Part shown: one piece after another, positions 1 to 6,208 of the stretch
How positions within the stretch are numbered: position 1 is the stretch's first letter
How the letters are laid out: the number at the start of each line of letters is the position of its first letter
From: Gammaproteobacteria bacterium
Lineage (GTDB): Bacteria; Pseudomonadota; Gammaproteobacteria; HTCC5015
Direction: 5' to 3'
Assembly: GCA_020630145.1 (NCBI GenBank)
Contig: JAHDBX010000010.1
Location: 1-11,527 of the forward strand
Length of the DNA: 11,527 bases
Notes under the pieces: generated by a model
The model's input: only the letters and a program-made list of their open reading frames with translations
Told to the model about the DNA's origin: nothing
Database searches by the model: none
Program-made: the position numbers and the translations under genes

Positions 1-24
1 TCCCACTTAAAACAAACTAATAAA

Positions 25-861
25 TTAGAATGATTTAGCTAACTGAACGTATGCTTCAGCATCATCAAGAGTAGCAGCCGAATCAAAGTCAGTTGACTCA
101 TAACGGAAGCTAGCACCCAAACCAGCAATTGTAGTACCTAAATCAAGACGTAATTTAGAGCTAACGTCATCAGTAGTTGCACTTGTAATACCCCAAGAGA
201 AGTTAGAAGCATTACCAGAAGCATGAATGGCAACAACATCAGTTTCAGCACCACCAGCATCTACATTGTATGAGTGAGCAGCTAAAGTAATACCGCCAAC
301 AGTAGTTTTAGCACCAATGATTGTTTTATCTGTGTCAGTAGCATCTGCACTTGCACTAGAAGCACCAATTGTAACAGGACCAGCTGCAAACTCAGCACCG
401 AAAGCAATTTCGTCGCCTGAAGCAGGAGGAGCAAAATAAGCACCAAAGTTTAACGCACCAGCTGAACCAGTAAGACCAACAGCCGAACCACTACCAGTAC
501 CTTCACCAGCAATATCATTAGCGTATAGACCAAACTCAACATCATCAACACCACCTAATTTGAAAGTAGTAGAACCACTTTTAATACCAACAGTAGTGTT
601 ATCAGAAGTTAGAGCAGTACCGTTAAGGCCGTCTGCATCTATACGGTAAGTAGCAAAACCAGTTAGATCACCAACTGTTTCAGAAACTTCAAAACCGAAA
701 CGTACGTCACCAGCAGCAACACTGTTGTCAGCTGCAGCGAAGTCATTTACAAGTACAAATCTAGTTTGAACAACACCGCTGTATGTAACGTCAGCCGCAC
801 TTACTGTTAAAGGAGCAACTGCAGCAGCAGCTAGTGCACCCAAAATTAGTTTATTTTTCAT
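25..861 (-). CDS. Outer-membrane porin (small Gram-negative porin)
   Basis: This 278-residue protein probably forms a beta-barrel diffusion channel in the outer membrane. Residues 1-22 are a clear Sec signal peptide: K3 and K5, an Ala/Leu-rich core, then cleavage after V-S-A. The mature part is rich in Gly, Ala, Ser, Thr and Asp with alternating polar and apolar stretches, has no cysteine, and ends in Phe (AKSF), the C-terminal signature of barrel assembly. At about 256 mature residues it is shorter than classical 16-strand porins of 300-350 residues. The ATG at 861 is preceded by a good ribosome site (GGAGAG, 7 bases away). It follows the gts sugar-import operon on the same strand but across 336 bases with its own promoter candidate, so it is probably transcribed separately. 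A role in letting sugar reach the periplasmic binding protein is inferred from position only. It does not resemble the sugar porin OprB. Confidence 0.85.
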   Translation of the reverse strand: MKNKLILGALAAAAVAPLTVSAADVTYSGVVQTRFVLVNDFAAADNSVAAGDVRFGFEVSETVGDLTGFATYRIDADGLNGTALTSDNTTVGIKSGSTTFKLGGVDDVEFGLYANDIAGEGTGSGSAVGLTGSAGALNFGAYFAPPASGDEIAFGAEFAAGPVTIGASSASADATDTDKTIIGAKTTVGGITLAAHSYNVDAGGAETDVVAIHASGNASNFSWGITSATTDDVSSKLRLDLGTTIAGLGASFRYESTDFDSAATLDDAEAYVQLAKSF

Positions 862-1000
862 TATTACTCTCCGAATATAAAAAATTATTATGGTTTTTAT
901 TCAACATGATCATTTCCAATGGTACACCAAAACTTTGGTAAAGCAAATAGAACTGACCTACATACGAAAAATCGATAATAACCGATTTACTTATTCCGAC

Positions 1001-1029
1001 ACCATAGCAAACACGCAATTGACATTCAA
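1001..1029 (-). promoter_or_regulatory. Candidate sigma70 promoter of the porin gene
   Basis: On the minus strand the -35 box TTGAAT (1024-1029) and the -10 box TATGGT (1001-1006) are separated by exactly 17 bases. The -10 is preceded by TGC, giving an extended -10 form (TGnTATGGT). Transcription would start near 994, leaving a leader of about 130 bases before the ATG at 861. The match is good but unproven, and other weaker hexamer pairs lie closer to the gene. Confidence 0.45.
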
Positions 1030-1153
1030 GTGTTTTATCGCAATTGAATCTATCATTAATATATCTTTCATTAACACTTCAACAAATGGATTAAGCCACA
1101 AATAAAACACTTTGAAAATAAAACACGCTGCCAACTTCGTTTTGCATTTTGTC

Positions 1154-1195
1154 AAAAACACCGTTTTAACCTTTACACTTGATACAAGTTAAAAC
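1154..1195 (-). terminator. Possible weak terminator downstream of gtsD
   Basis: On the minus strand GTTTTAAC (1188-1195) can pair with GTTAAAAC (1163-1170). The long loop contains a small nested hairpin, CTTG-TAT-CAAG, and five T residues follow at 1154-1158. It starts only a few bases after the gtsD stop. The stem is AT-rich with a long loop, so this would be an inefficient terminator at best. Confidence 0.3.
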
Positions 1196-1197
1196 CA

Positions 1198-2313
1198 TTA
1201 AGCGATGCGCGAAGTCGTGTCTGGGTCAAAATAGCAGACTTTACTCAAATTAAACGCCAACTTTGTTGTTTTACCGGCCTGAATTTCGGCATCAGCACGC
1301 AAACGCGCAATACTTTCCTTACCACCGAGCATAGTCACAGCAAATGTATCGGAACCTGCTGGCTCAACAACGTCAATTTTACAATCACGCTCAACGATTT
1401 CATCACTATTTCTATCTGCACCATCCGGGTCTGTCAATGCTTCTGGGCGAATCCCAAAAATGACCTTTTTACCAACATAGGCAGATAAGTCTGCACCTTT
1501 CTTGGCAGGTAATATAATGGTATCGCCTTTTGCAGAGCCTATTGTGAGTTGTAAACCTTTATCAGATTTTGATACAGCTGCTTCTATAAGGTTCATTGAT
1601 GGCGAACCCATAAAGTCAGCAACAAACATATTTGCCGGCTCGTTATAGATTTCGGCAGGCGAGCCTGATTGCTGTAAATAACCGTCCTTCAAGACTGCAA
1701 TTTTGGTTGCCAGCGTTAAAGCTTCAATTTGATCATGCGTTACATAAACAATTGTGGTTTTCATGCGCTGATGTAAGCGCTTTATTTCCGTACGCATATC
1801 CACCCTTAACTTTGCATCAAGGTTAGACAATGGCTCATCAAACAAGAAAATTTTAGGGTCTCGCACTAACGCTCTACCCATTGCAACACGTTGACGCTGA
1901 CCACCTGACAACTGCCCAGGTTTACGATCTAACAACTCACCAATTTGGAGCATATCCGCTACCTCTTTGATCGCTGCATCACGTGTCTCTTGATCAATAC
2001 CGCGTATCTCCATACCAAAGCTAATATTTTTAGCTACGGTCATATTGGGATACAAGGCATAAGATTGAAACACCATCGCAATATCACGCTTCGACGGATG
2101 CAAACCCGAAATAGATTTACCATCAATATCAATATCGCCACTCGTAATCTCTTCCAAGCCAGCAATAGTATTTAAGAGAGTTGACTTACCACAACCCGAT
2201 GGACCTACTAAAACCAAAAAACCACCGTCTTCTATATCAAGATCGATACCTTTTAATACATCTACAGACGAACCGTAGCTTTTATGTAGATTTTTTATAT
2301 TTAAATTAGCCAT
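1198..2313 (-). CDS. gtsD: Sugar ABC transporter ATP-binding protein (MalK/UgpC family, GtsD-like)
   Basis: This 371-residue cytoplasmic ATPase would power the GtsBC membrane channel. All ABC motifs are intact: Walker A GPSGCGKST (37-45), Q-loop Gln83, signature LSGGQ (135-139), Walker B IFLFDEP (155-161), D-loop SNLDA and switch His193 (VTHD). Residues from about 235 to the end form the extra TOBE/regulatory domain typical of MalK-type carbohydrate importers, and the length matches that family. The ATG at 2313 lies four bases after the gtsC stop, so translation is probably coupled. AAAGG about nine bases upstream serves as ribosome site. It is the last gene of the gtsABCD operon. MalK-like ATPases can serve several importers, so the name rests on the adjacent permeases and binding protein. 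Family assignment is very secure, and the glucose assignment is good but inferred. Confidence 0.93.
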   Translation of the reverse strand: MANLNIKNLHKSYGSSVDVLKGIDLDIEDGGFLVLVGPSGCGKSTLLNTIAGLEEITSGDIDIDGKSISGLHPSKRDIAMVFQSYALYPNMTVAKNISFGMEIRGIDQETRDAAIKEVADMLQIGELLDRKPGQLSGGQRQRVAMGRALVRDPKIFLFDEPLSNLDAKLRVDMRTEIKRLHQRMKTTIVYVTHDQIEALTLATKIAVLKDGYLQQSGSPAEIYNEPANMFVADFMGSPSMNLIEAAVSKSDKGLQLTIGSAKGDTIILPAKKGADLSAYVGKKVIFGIRPEALTDPDGADRNSDEIVERDCKIDVVEPAGSDTFAVTMLGGKESIARLRADAEIQAGKTTKLAFNLSKVCYFDPDTTSRIA

Positions 2314-2317
2314 TTTA

Positions 2318-3199
2318 TTAACCTTTAACCGCGCCGGCCATTAGACCTCGCACAAAATAACGTCCGGAGACAATATAAACAATTAGGGTAGGCAATGCTG
2401 CCAAAACCGCACCCGCGAAATGCACGTTGTATTCTTTTACCCCAGTAGAGGAACTAACAAGATTATTTAACGCAACTGTCATTGGCGTTGAATCAAAGTC
2501 AGAGAACGATGCACCAAACAAGAAATCATTCCAAATATTGGTAAACTGCCAAATTACTGTAACAACAATAATCGGGGCCGAGCTCGGCAGTAGTATTCTA
2601 AAGAATATTTGAAAGAAACCCGCGCCATCAATTTGAGCCGCTCGAACCAACTCGGTTGGGAATGCCTCATAGTAGTTTCTAAAAAACAAGGTTGTAAAAC
2701 CTATGCCGTAAACCATATGCACGAACACCAATCCAGCCGTGGTTCCCGCTAAACCAAAAAGGCCCAGCATTTTTGCCATTGGAATCAAGACAATTTGAAA
2801 AGGAATAAAACACGATAACAACAACAAACCGAAAACAAGCCCTGCACCTTTAAAGGTCCACTTAGTCAAAACATAACCGTTTAGTGCACCTAATACCGTG
2901 GTCAACATAACCGCAGGTACAACCATAAATATTGAGTTAATAAAGTAAGGTTTTAACCCCGTTGCAGATACACCTATTTGCGCCGTTGACCATGCTGAAC
3001 GCCATGGCTCCAAGGTCCACTCAACTGGCAAACGCATCATGTCGCCACCACGAATTTCGTCCAAAGGCTTAAATGAGTTAACCAACATTACATATAGCGG
3101 CAGCAAATAATAGATAGCGAATACGATTAATATTGCATAAATTAACGCTCTAATCGCCATACCACTTTTAACCGCGTTATCTTGAGATACAGCACTCAT
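2318..3199 (-). CDS. gtsC: Sugar ABC transporter permease, MalG-type (GtsC-like)
   Basis: This inner-membrane protein of 293 residues has about six transmembrane segments, starting with residues 17-40. The cytoplasmic EAA loop that docks the ATPase is at 187-209 (AAQIDGAG ... LLPSSAP). It pairs with GtsB to form the channel. The N-terminal layout, with a helix followed by the LPLYVMLVNSFKP stretch and a periplasmic segment before the next helices, is typical of MalG/CUT1 permeases. The ATG at 3199 overlaps the gtsB stop by four bases (ATGA), and an excellent GGAGGT ribosome site lies inside the end of gtsB, so the start is secure and translational coupling is expected. Confidence 0.92.
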   Translation of the reverse strand: MSAVSQDNAVKSGMAIRALIYAILIVFAIYYLLPLYVMLVNSFKPLDEIRGGDMMRLPVEWTLEPWRSAWSTAQIGVSATGLKPYFINSIFMVVPAVMLTTVLGALNGYVLTKWTFKGAGLVFGLLLLSCFIPFQIVLIPMAKMLGLFGLAGTTAGLVFVHMVYGIGFTTLFFRNYYEAFPTELVRAAQIDGAGFFQIFFRILLPSSAPIIVVTVIWQFTNIWNDFLFGASFSDFDSTPMTVALNNLVSSSTGVKEYNVHFAGAVLAALPTLIVYIVSGRYFVRGLMAGAVKG

Positions 3200-4071
3200 T
3201 GCTTACCTCCACTCTTTAATTCGCTATACAAATAAGGAATAATGATTGAAAAAATCATTGCCAACATAATAATGGCTGATGCCGCACCAATACCCATTGA
3301 GTTACGAGTAAAGGTATATGAATACATAAATGTTGAAGGCAATTCTGTTGCTCGCCCGGGGCCACCCCCCGTAAGCGCAATCACCAAGTCATAAGCCTTA
3401 ATGGCTAAATGTGCCAATACAACAAAGGCTGACAAAAATACAGGACGCATTAATGGGATAATAATGCGACGATAAATCGTTACACTAGATGCGCCGTCAA
3501 TTTGTGCGGCTTTAATAATTTCATTATCAACACCACGCAAACCAGCCAAAAACATGGCCATAACAAAACCTGACGACTGCCAAACTGCCGCAATAACCAC
3601 GGTGTAAATAGCAAAATCGCTATCTTTTATCCAGTTAAACTCGAAGCTTAACCACCCTAGATTGTGCATGGTATTCTCGATACCAATACCTGGGTCTAAA
3701 AACCATTTCCATGCTGTACCTGTCACAATAAATGACAAGGCCATTGGATATAAATATATGGGGCGCAACAAGCCTTCTGCGCGTATTTTTTGATCTAATA
3801 AAATAGCGACAACCAAACCAATAACGGAGCTGATCACTATATATAGAATGCCGAATATGGCTAAGTTCTTTAAGGCTGTCATCCAATGTGAAAGCGCCCA
3901 AAGTTTATTGTAGTTTTCTAAACCTACCCACCCATAGGAAGGCAAAAGTTTAGAGTCTGTCATTGACAGATAACCTGTATAGAAAATAAAACCATAGACA
4001 AACAGCAGGATTAACAGAAAACTGGGGGCTAACACCAATTTAGGAATCCATTGTTGGAATTTATACTTCAT
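3196..4071 (-). CDS. gtsB: Sugar ABC transporter permease, MalF-type (GtsB-like)
   Basis: This inner-membrane permease of 291 residues has about six transmembrane helices, the first at residues 10-33, and the EAA loop at 188-210 (AAQIDGASS ... IIPLMRP). From recall it is strikingly like Pseudomonas GtsB, the glucose importer permease: the segments PSYGWVGLENY, IYLYPMALS, IVTGTAWKW and SSGFVMAMFLAGLRGVD all have close counterparts there. This is the best evidence that the operon imports glucose or mannose rather than maltose. It lacks the large periplasmic loop of enteric MalF, as expected for this subfamily. The ATG at 4071 has only a weak GAG ribosome site. It follows gtsA across 136 bases that contain two hairpins, so it probably receives less transcript than gtsA. 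Confidence 0.92.
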   Translation of the reverse strand: MKYKFQQWIPKLVLAPSFLLILLFVYGFIFYTGYLSMTDSKLLPSYGWVGLENYNKLWALSHWMTALKNLAIFGILYIVISSVIGLVVAILLDQKIRAEGLLRPIYLYPMALSFIVTGTAWKWFLDPGIGIENTMHNLGWLSFEFNWIKDSDFAIYTVVIAAVWQSSGFVMAMFLAGLRGVDNEIIKAAQIDGASSVTIYRRIIIPLMRPVFLSAFVVLAHLAIKAYDLVIALTGGGPGRATELPSTFMYSYTFTRNSMGIGAASAIIMLAMIFSIIIPYLYSELKSGGKQ

Positions 4072-4089
4072 AATTCACTCTATCCGAAA

Positions 4090-4120
4090 AAAAATAATTG
4101 GCGAACAGGGTGTTCGCCAA
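4090..4120 (-). terminator. Intercistronic intrinsic terminator between gtsA and gtsB
   Basis: A perfect 10-bp inverted repeat, TTGGCGAACA and its complement, flanks a three-base loop at 4098-4120. On the minus strand it is followed by TTATTTTTTTT, the classical layout of a Rho-independent terminator. It lies 88 bases after the gtsA stop and 26 bases before the gtsB ATG. As gtsB has no obvious promoter of its own, it most likely terminates part of the transcripts and sets the ratio of binding protein to permease. Confidence 0.75.
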
Positions 4121-4147
4121 CATACTGACTTAACGTCAAAATTATGA

Positions 4148-4174
4148 TTAACGAGCACATTACATACTCGTTAA
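4148..4174 (-). other. Stem-loop in the gtsA 3' region
   Basis: TTAACGAG at 4148-4155 is the exact complement of CTCGTTAA at 4167-4174, with an 11-base loop. No strong T-run follows on the minus strand, so it is not a convincing terminator. Placed between the gtsA stop and the terminator at 4090-4120, it could protect the 3' end of the gtsA message, as intercistronic hairpins do in other binding-protein operons. Confidence 0.45.
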
Positions 4175-4207
4175 CCAGTGTACATCAAAATATTATTTCG
4201 ATATATT

Positions 4208-5464
4208 TTATTTAGCGGCAGCTACAGCTGAAACTAATTCTTTTACTGCTTTCGCACTGTTGTACTGACCATTGAAGTGAGCAGTTACAACATCATAAAC
4301 CGCACCCTTAACTGCTGCAGGAGCAGCATGACCATGCGCCATTGAACCAAACAAACCACCGTTTGCACCGGCTTGAGCTAAGTCAGCCATGCCTTTTTTA
4401 CCACAAGCATCAAAATCAGTATTAGGCACATCTGTACGTGATGGCACAGAACCTTTTACAACATTAAATGCTGACTGGAATTTAGGACTCATCACTGATG
4501 AAGCCATAGATAACTGTGATTTTTTAGCTGAAGAACCTTTAACATCAAACATAACAAACTGATCTGAGTTAAATGTTACAGAACCTTGCGTACCTGGGAA
4601 ACGAATACAAACAAAGTCTTCACCTGGCTTTTGGTTTGCTTTCAAAAACTCACCTTTAGCCCAGTCACCCATCATTTGCATACCTGCTTTACCTTCAATT
4701 ACCATTGCTGAAGCCAGGTTCCAATCACGGCCTGAGAAGTTATCATCAACATAACTACGTAATTTAGCCATGCGATCAAACGCTTCTTTCATTTTCGCGC
4801 CACCTAATGCTTTAGGGTCATGATCAATCATTGCTGCTTGATAGAAATCATTACCTAAAGATAGTACAACTGCATCAAACAATGTTGCGTCTTGCCAAGC
4901 TTGGCCACCATGAGCAAGTGGTGTAATACCGTTTGCTTTCATTGCGTCCATGACTTTAATCATTTCACCCCATGTTTTAGGCGCTTTACCACCCGTTGCA
5001 TCTAAGGCTTTTTTATTGATCCAAACCCAGTTAGTTGAATGTACATTAACAGGGGCAGCAATCCATTTACCATTGTGCTTAGAAAAATCTTGCAATGCTG
5101 TTGGCACTACCTTATCCCAGCCTTCTTTGTTAGCAACAGCATTTAAGTCACCAACTGCACCATCTATCTGCGCCCAGTCTTTAATATCAAAACCCAACAT
5201 TTGTGCTGCTGTCGGTGCATTACCTGATGTAACACGTGCACGCAGTGCTGTCATAGCAGCATCACCACCACCACCAGCAACAGGCATATCAGCCCATTTC
5301 ACACCCTTACTTTCAAGGTCGCCTTTCAATACATTTAAAGCAGCAGCTTCACCGCCTGATGTCCACCAGTGCAGCACTTCTACTTGGTCAGCAGCATTAG
5401 CACTACCAGCACTTACTACCATTGCTGAGCAAACCGCTGCTCTCATTAAATTATTTAGTTTCAT
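4208..5464 (-). CDS. gtsA: Periplasmic sugar-binding protein of ABC importer (GtsA-like, glucose/mannose)
   Basis: This 418-residue extracytoplasmic solute-binding protein (family 1) captures sugar in the periplasm for GtsBCD. Residues 1-24 form a signal peptide with an A-N-A cleavage site. The mature N-terminus [16 protein letters not shown], the motif [16 protein letters not shown], the segment [11 protein letters not shown] and the segment [15 protein letters not shown] closely resemble, from recall, the Pseudomonas glucose-binding protein GtsA. Trp and His residues in these motifs are likely ligand contacts. The start was set at the ATG at 5464 because a strong GGAGGAG ribosome site lies eight bases upstream and the signal peptide begins there. 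The frame stays open to a GTG at 5587, but the 41 extra residues would precede the signal peptide and overlap the leader hairpin. It is the first gene of the operon and is controlled by the divergent LacI-type regulator if the operator at 5647-5664 is real. Confidence 0.93.
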   Translation of the reverse strand: MKLNNLMRAAVCSAMVVSAGSANAADQVEVLHWWTSGGEAAALNVLKGDLESKGVKWADMPVAGGGGDAAMTALRARVTSGNAPTAAQMLGFDIKDWAQIDGAVGDLNAVANKEGWDKVVPTALQDFSKHNGKWIAAPVNVHSTNWVWINKKALDATGGKAPKTWGEMIKVMDAMKANGITPLAHGGQAWQDATLFDAVVLSLGNDFYQAAMIDHDPKALGGAKMKEAFDRMAKLRSYVDDNFSGRDWNLASAMVIEGKAGMQMMGDWAKGEFLKANQKPGEDFVCIRFPGTQGSVTFNSDQFVMFDVKGSSAKKSQLSMASSVMSPKFQSAFNVVKGSVPSRTDVPNTDFDACGKKGMADLAQAGANGGLFGSMAHGHAAPAAVKGAVYDVVTAHFNGQYNSAKAVKELVSAVAAAK

Positions 5465-5472
5465 TTCTTTAA

Positions 5473-5479
5473 CTCCTCC
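5473..5479 (-). promoter_or_regulatory. Strong ribosome binding site that fixes the gtsA start
   Basis: GGAGGAG on the minus strand, eight bases before the ATG at 5464. It decides between this ATG and the in-frame starts further upstream (GTG at 5587, ATG at 5572 and 5500). Confidence 0.85.
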
Positions 5480-5510
5480 GGCACACAGATTACTCCAGTG
5501 CATCAATTTG

Positions 5511-5543
5511 AAAATAAAACCACCACCCTTTAAGGGTAGCGGC
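5511..5543 (-). terminator. Terminator-like hairpin (possible attenuator) in the gtsA leader
   Basis: In the minus-strand RNA, bases 5543-5533 pair with 5529-5519 to form an 11-bp stem. It has eight Watson-Crick and three G-U pairs and a three-base loop, and its core is ACCCT/AGGGT. TTTTATTTT follows directly. This is the shape of an intrinsic terminator, but it lies inside the leader, about 50 bases before the gtsA ATG. Such a placement is typical of transcription attenuation. I found no convincing competing anti-terminator helix by eye, so regulation is inferred. Partial constitutive termination is an alternative. Confidence 0.45.
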
Positions 5544-5574
5544 CAATATTGTTCTAATACCAGCGTAGTCATGA

Positions 5575-5595
5575 TCAAGCACCCCACCTAACCAT
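5575..5595 (-). other. Six-codon upstream ORF in the gtsA leader
   Basis: An ATG at 5595 begins the peptide MVRWGA and stops with TGA. AAGG eight bases upstream could serve as ribosome site. It ends about 30 bases before the leader hairpin, the spacing expected of a leader peptide whose translation could affect that hairpin. It contains no run of a single amino acid, so it gives no hint of a sensed signal. It could also be chance. Confidence 0.25.
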
Positions 5596-5646
5596 GACTT
5601 TCACCTTTTCCAGCATCCTTGCTTATCTCTACATGACTCCGTCTAA

Positions 5647-5664
5647 ATTTGTAACGTTACAAAT
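5647..5664. promoter_or_regulatory. LacI-family operator at the gtsA promoter
   Basis: A perfect 18-bp palindrome, ATTTGTAACGTTACAAAT, with the central CG step that LacI-family hinge helices intercalate. It begins at the base next to the gtsA -10 box and would cover the transcription start, so a bound repressor would block initiation. The likely binder is the LacI-type protein encoded divergently at 6209. Confidence 0.8.
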
Positions 5665-5691
5665 ATTATATCTAGATGAAGAATTTCGCAA
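5665..5691 (-). promoter_or_regulatory. gtsA promoter (-10 consensus, weak -35)
   Basis: On the minus strand a perfect TATAAT lies at 5665-5670. The nearest -35-like hexamers are TTGCGA (5686-5691, spacer 15) or CTTGCG (5687-5692, spacer 16), both short of the optimal 17. A perfect TTGACA at 5700-5705 is 29 bases from the -10 and cannot pair with it. A weak -35 suggests either low basal activity or an activator. The start site would lie near 5658, inside the operator. Confidence 0.6.
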
Positions 5692-6167
5692 GCTGAAAAT
5701 GTCAAAATAATGAATTTATACGTCAAAACCTTATTTTTTAACGGGATTTTTTCTTAATTAGCACCATAGGAAATATTGTTGAAAATCCGTAGGAAAAATC
5801 CCTAAACCAAGCTAATTATCAGAAGATAGATACAAATAACGTCACGTAATGCAGCAAATGACCGAATAAGAAAAAAATTTCTATAAAATTTTTAAACCAT
5901 TTAAAATCAATAACTTGCAACAATAATTTGACTACTTAGAAGCATTTTTTTGCCAAAAAAACCACGCAGACTACAAAGCCTATATAACGAAAAAGGCCCT
6001 TTTTACAAAAACACAAGCTGACTCATACTGAATATGCCTCTTCATGCATATAAACGACTGACAATATAATTACGCTTCCTCTGTACACCTATAGTCCATA
6101 TTGTTACTATCAATGGTGTGATTATTTAAAAAAACGGTCAACTTGAGCCATTTTTAAGCGATATAGT

Positions 6168-6181
6168 TTAAAACGTTTTAA
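6168..6181. promoter_or_regulatory. CG-centred palindrome upstream of the lacI-type gene (probable auto-operator)
   Basis: TTAAAACGTTTTAA is a perfect 14-bp palindrome with central CG, 27 bases before the ATG at 6209. It shares the AACGTT core and symmetry with the gtsA operator but differs in the flanks (TTAAAACG against TTGTAACG). It may be an autoregulatory site of lower affinity, or a site for another LacI-family protein. The candidate promoter TTGAGC (6143-6148) with TTTAAA (6167-6172, spacer 18) would overlap it. Confidence 0.55.
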
Positions 6182-6208
6182 TTAAAGCCGATACGATACT
6201 TATACAAA

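Larger units (their letters stand above)
862..1197. other. Intergenic region between gtsD and the porin gene
   Basis: 336 AT-rich bases without a credible gene. It holds a weak candidate terminator for gtsD next to that gene (1154-1195), a porin promoter candidate (1001-1029) and a porin leader of about 130 bases. The leader carries small inverted repeats: 926-939 (accaaa/tttggt) and one around 970-990 (aaatcg/cgattt). A nine-base direct repeat, cgcaattga, occurs at 1014-1022 and 1039-1047, overlapping and just upstream of the promoter. It could be a regulator half-site or chance. Confidence 0.6.
5465..6208. other. Divergent control region between gtsA and the lacI-type gene
   Basis: 744 very AT-rich bases between divergent genes. 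Going from gtsA outward: a leader of about 190 bases with a terminator-like hairpin and a six-codon upstream ORF, the gtsA operator and -10 box, two gtcaaaa repeats at 5701 and 5722, interlocked inverted repeats at 5743-5818, a short A/T-armed inverted repeat at 5990-6004, and the operator-like palindrome before the lacI-type gene at 6168-6181. I see no convincing protein gene in it. The middle portion (about 5820-6140) shows nothing I can assign. Confidence 0.6.

Noticed and set aside
17..28. ctaat/attag repeat at the porin stop as a terminator
   Set aside because: The stem is only five A-T-rich pairs with a two-base loop. The true terminator may lie beyond the window edge.
890..1105. Plus-strand ORF of 71 codons in the gtsD-porin intergenic region
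   Set aside because: It has no ribosome site, reads as unstructured AT-rich sequence without family features, and overlaps the porin leader and promoter on the opposite strand.
5465..5587. N-terminal extension of gtsA to the GTG at 5587
   Set aside because: It would place 41 residues before a clear signal peptide and cover the leader hairpin, while the ATG at 5464 has a near-perfect ribosome site.
4950..5591. Long plus-strand open frame of 213 codons over gtsA
   Set aside because: It is antisense to a well-identified binding-protein gene, and its composition is what the complementary codons of that gene would give.
5700..5705. Consensus TTGACA as -35 box of gtsA
   Set aside because: It is 29 bases from the TATAAT, too far to pair, and no other -10 lies at 16-18 bases from it.
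5990..6004. AAAAAGG-C-CCTTTTT inverted repeat as a terminator
   Set aside because: The stem is nearly all A-T and the loop sterically tight. No gene ends nearby.
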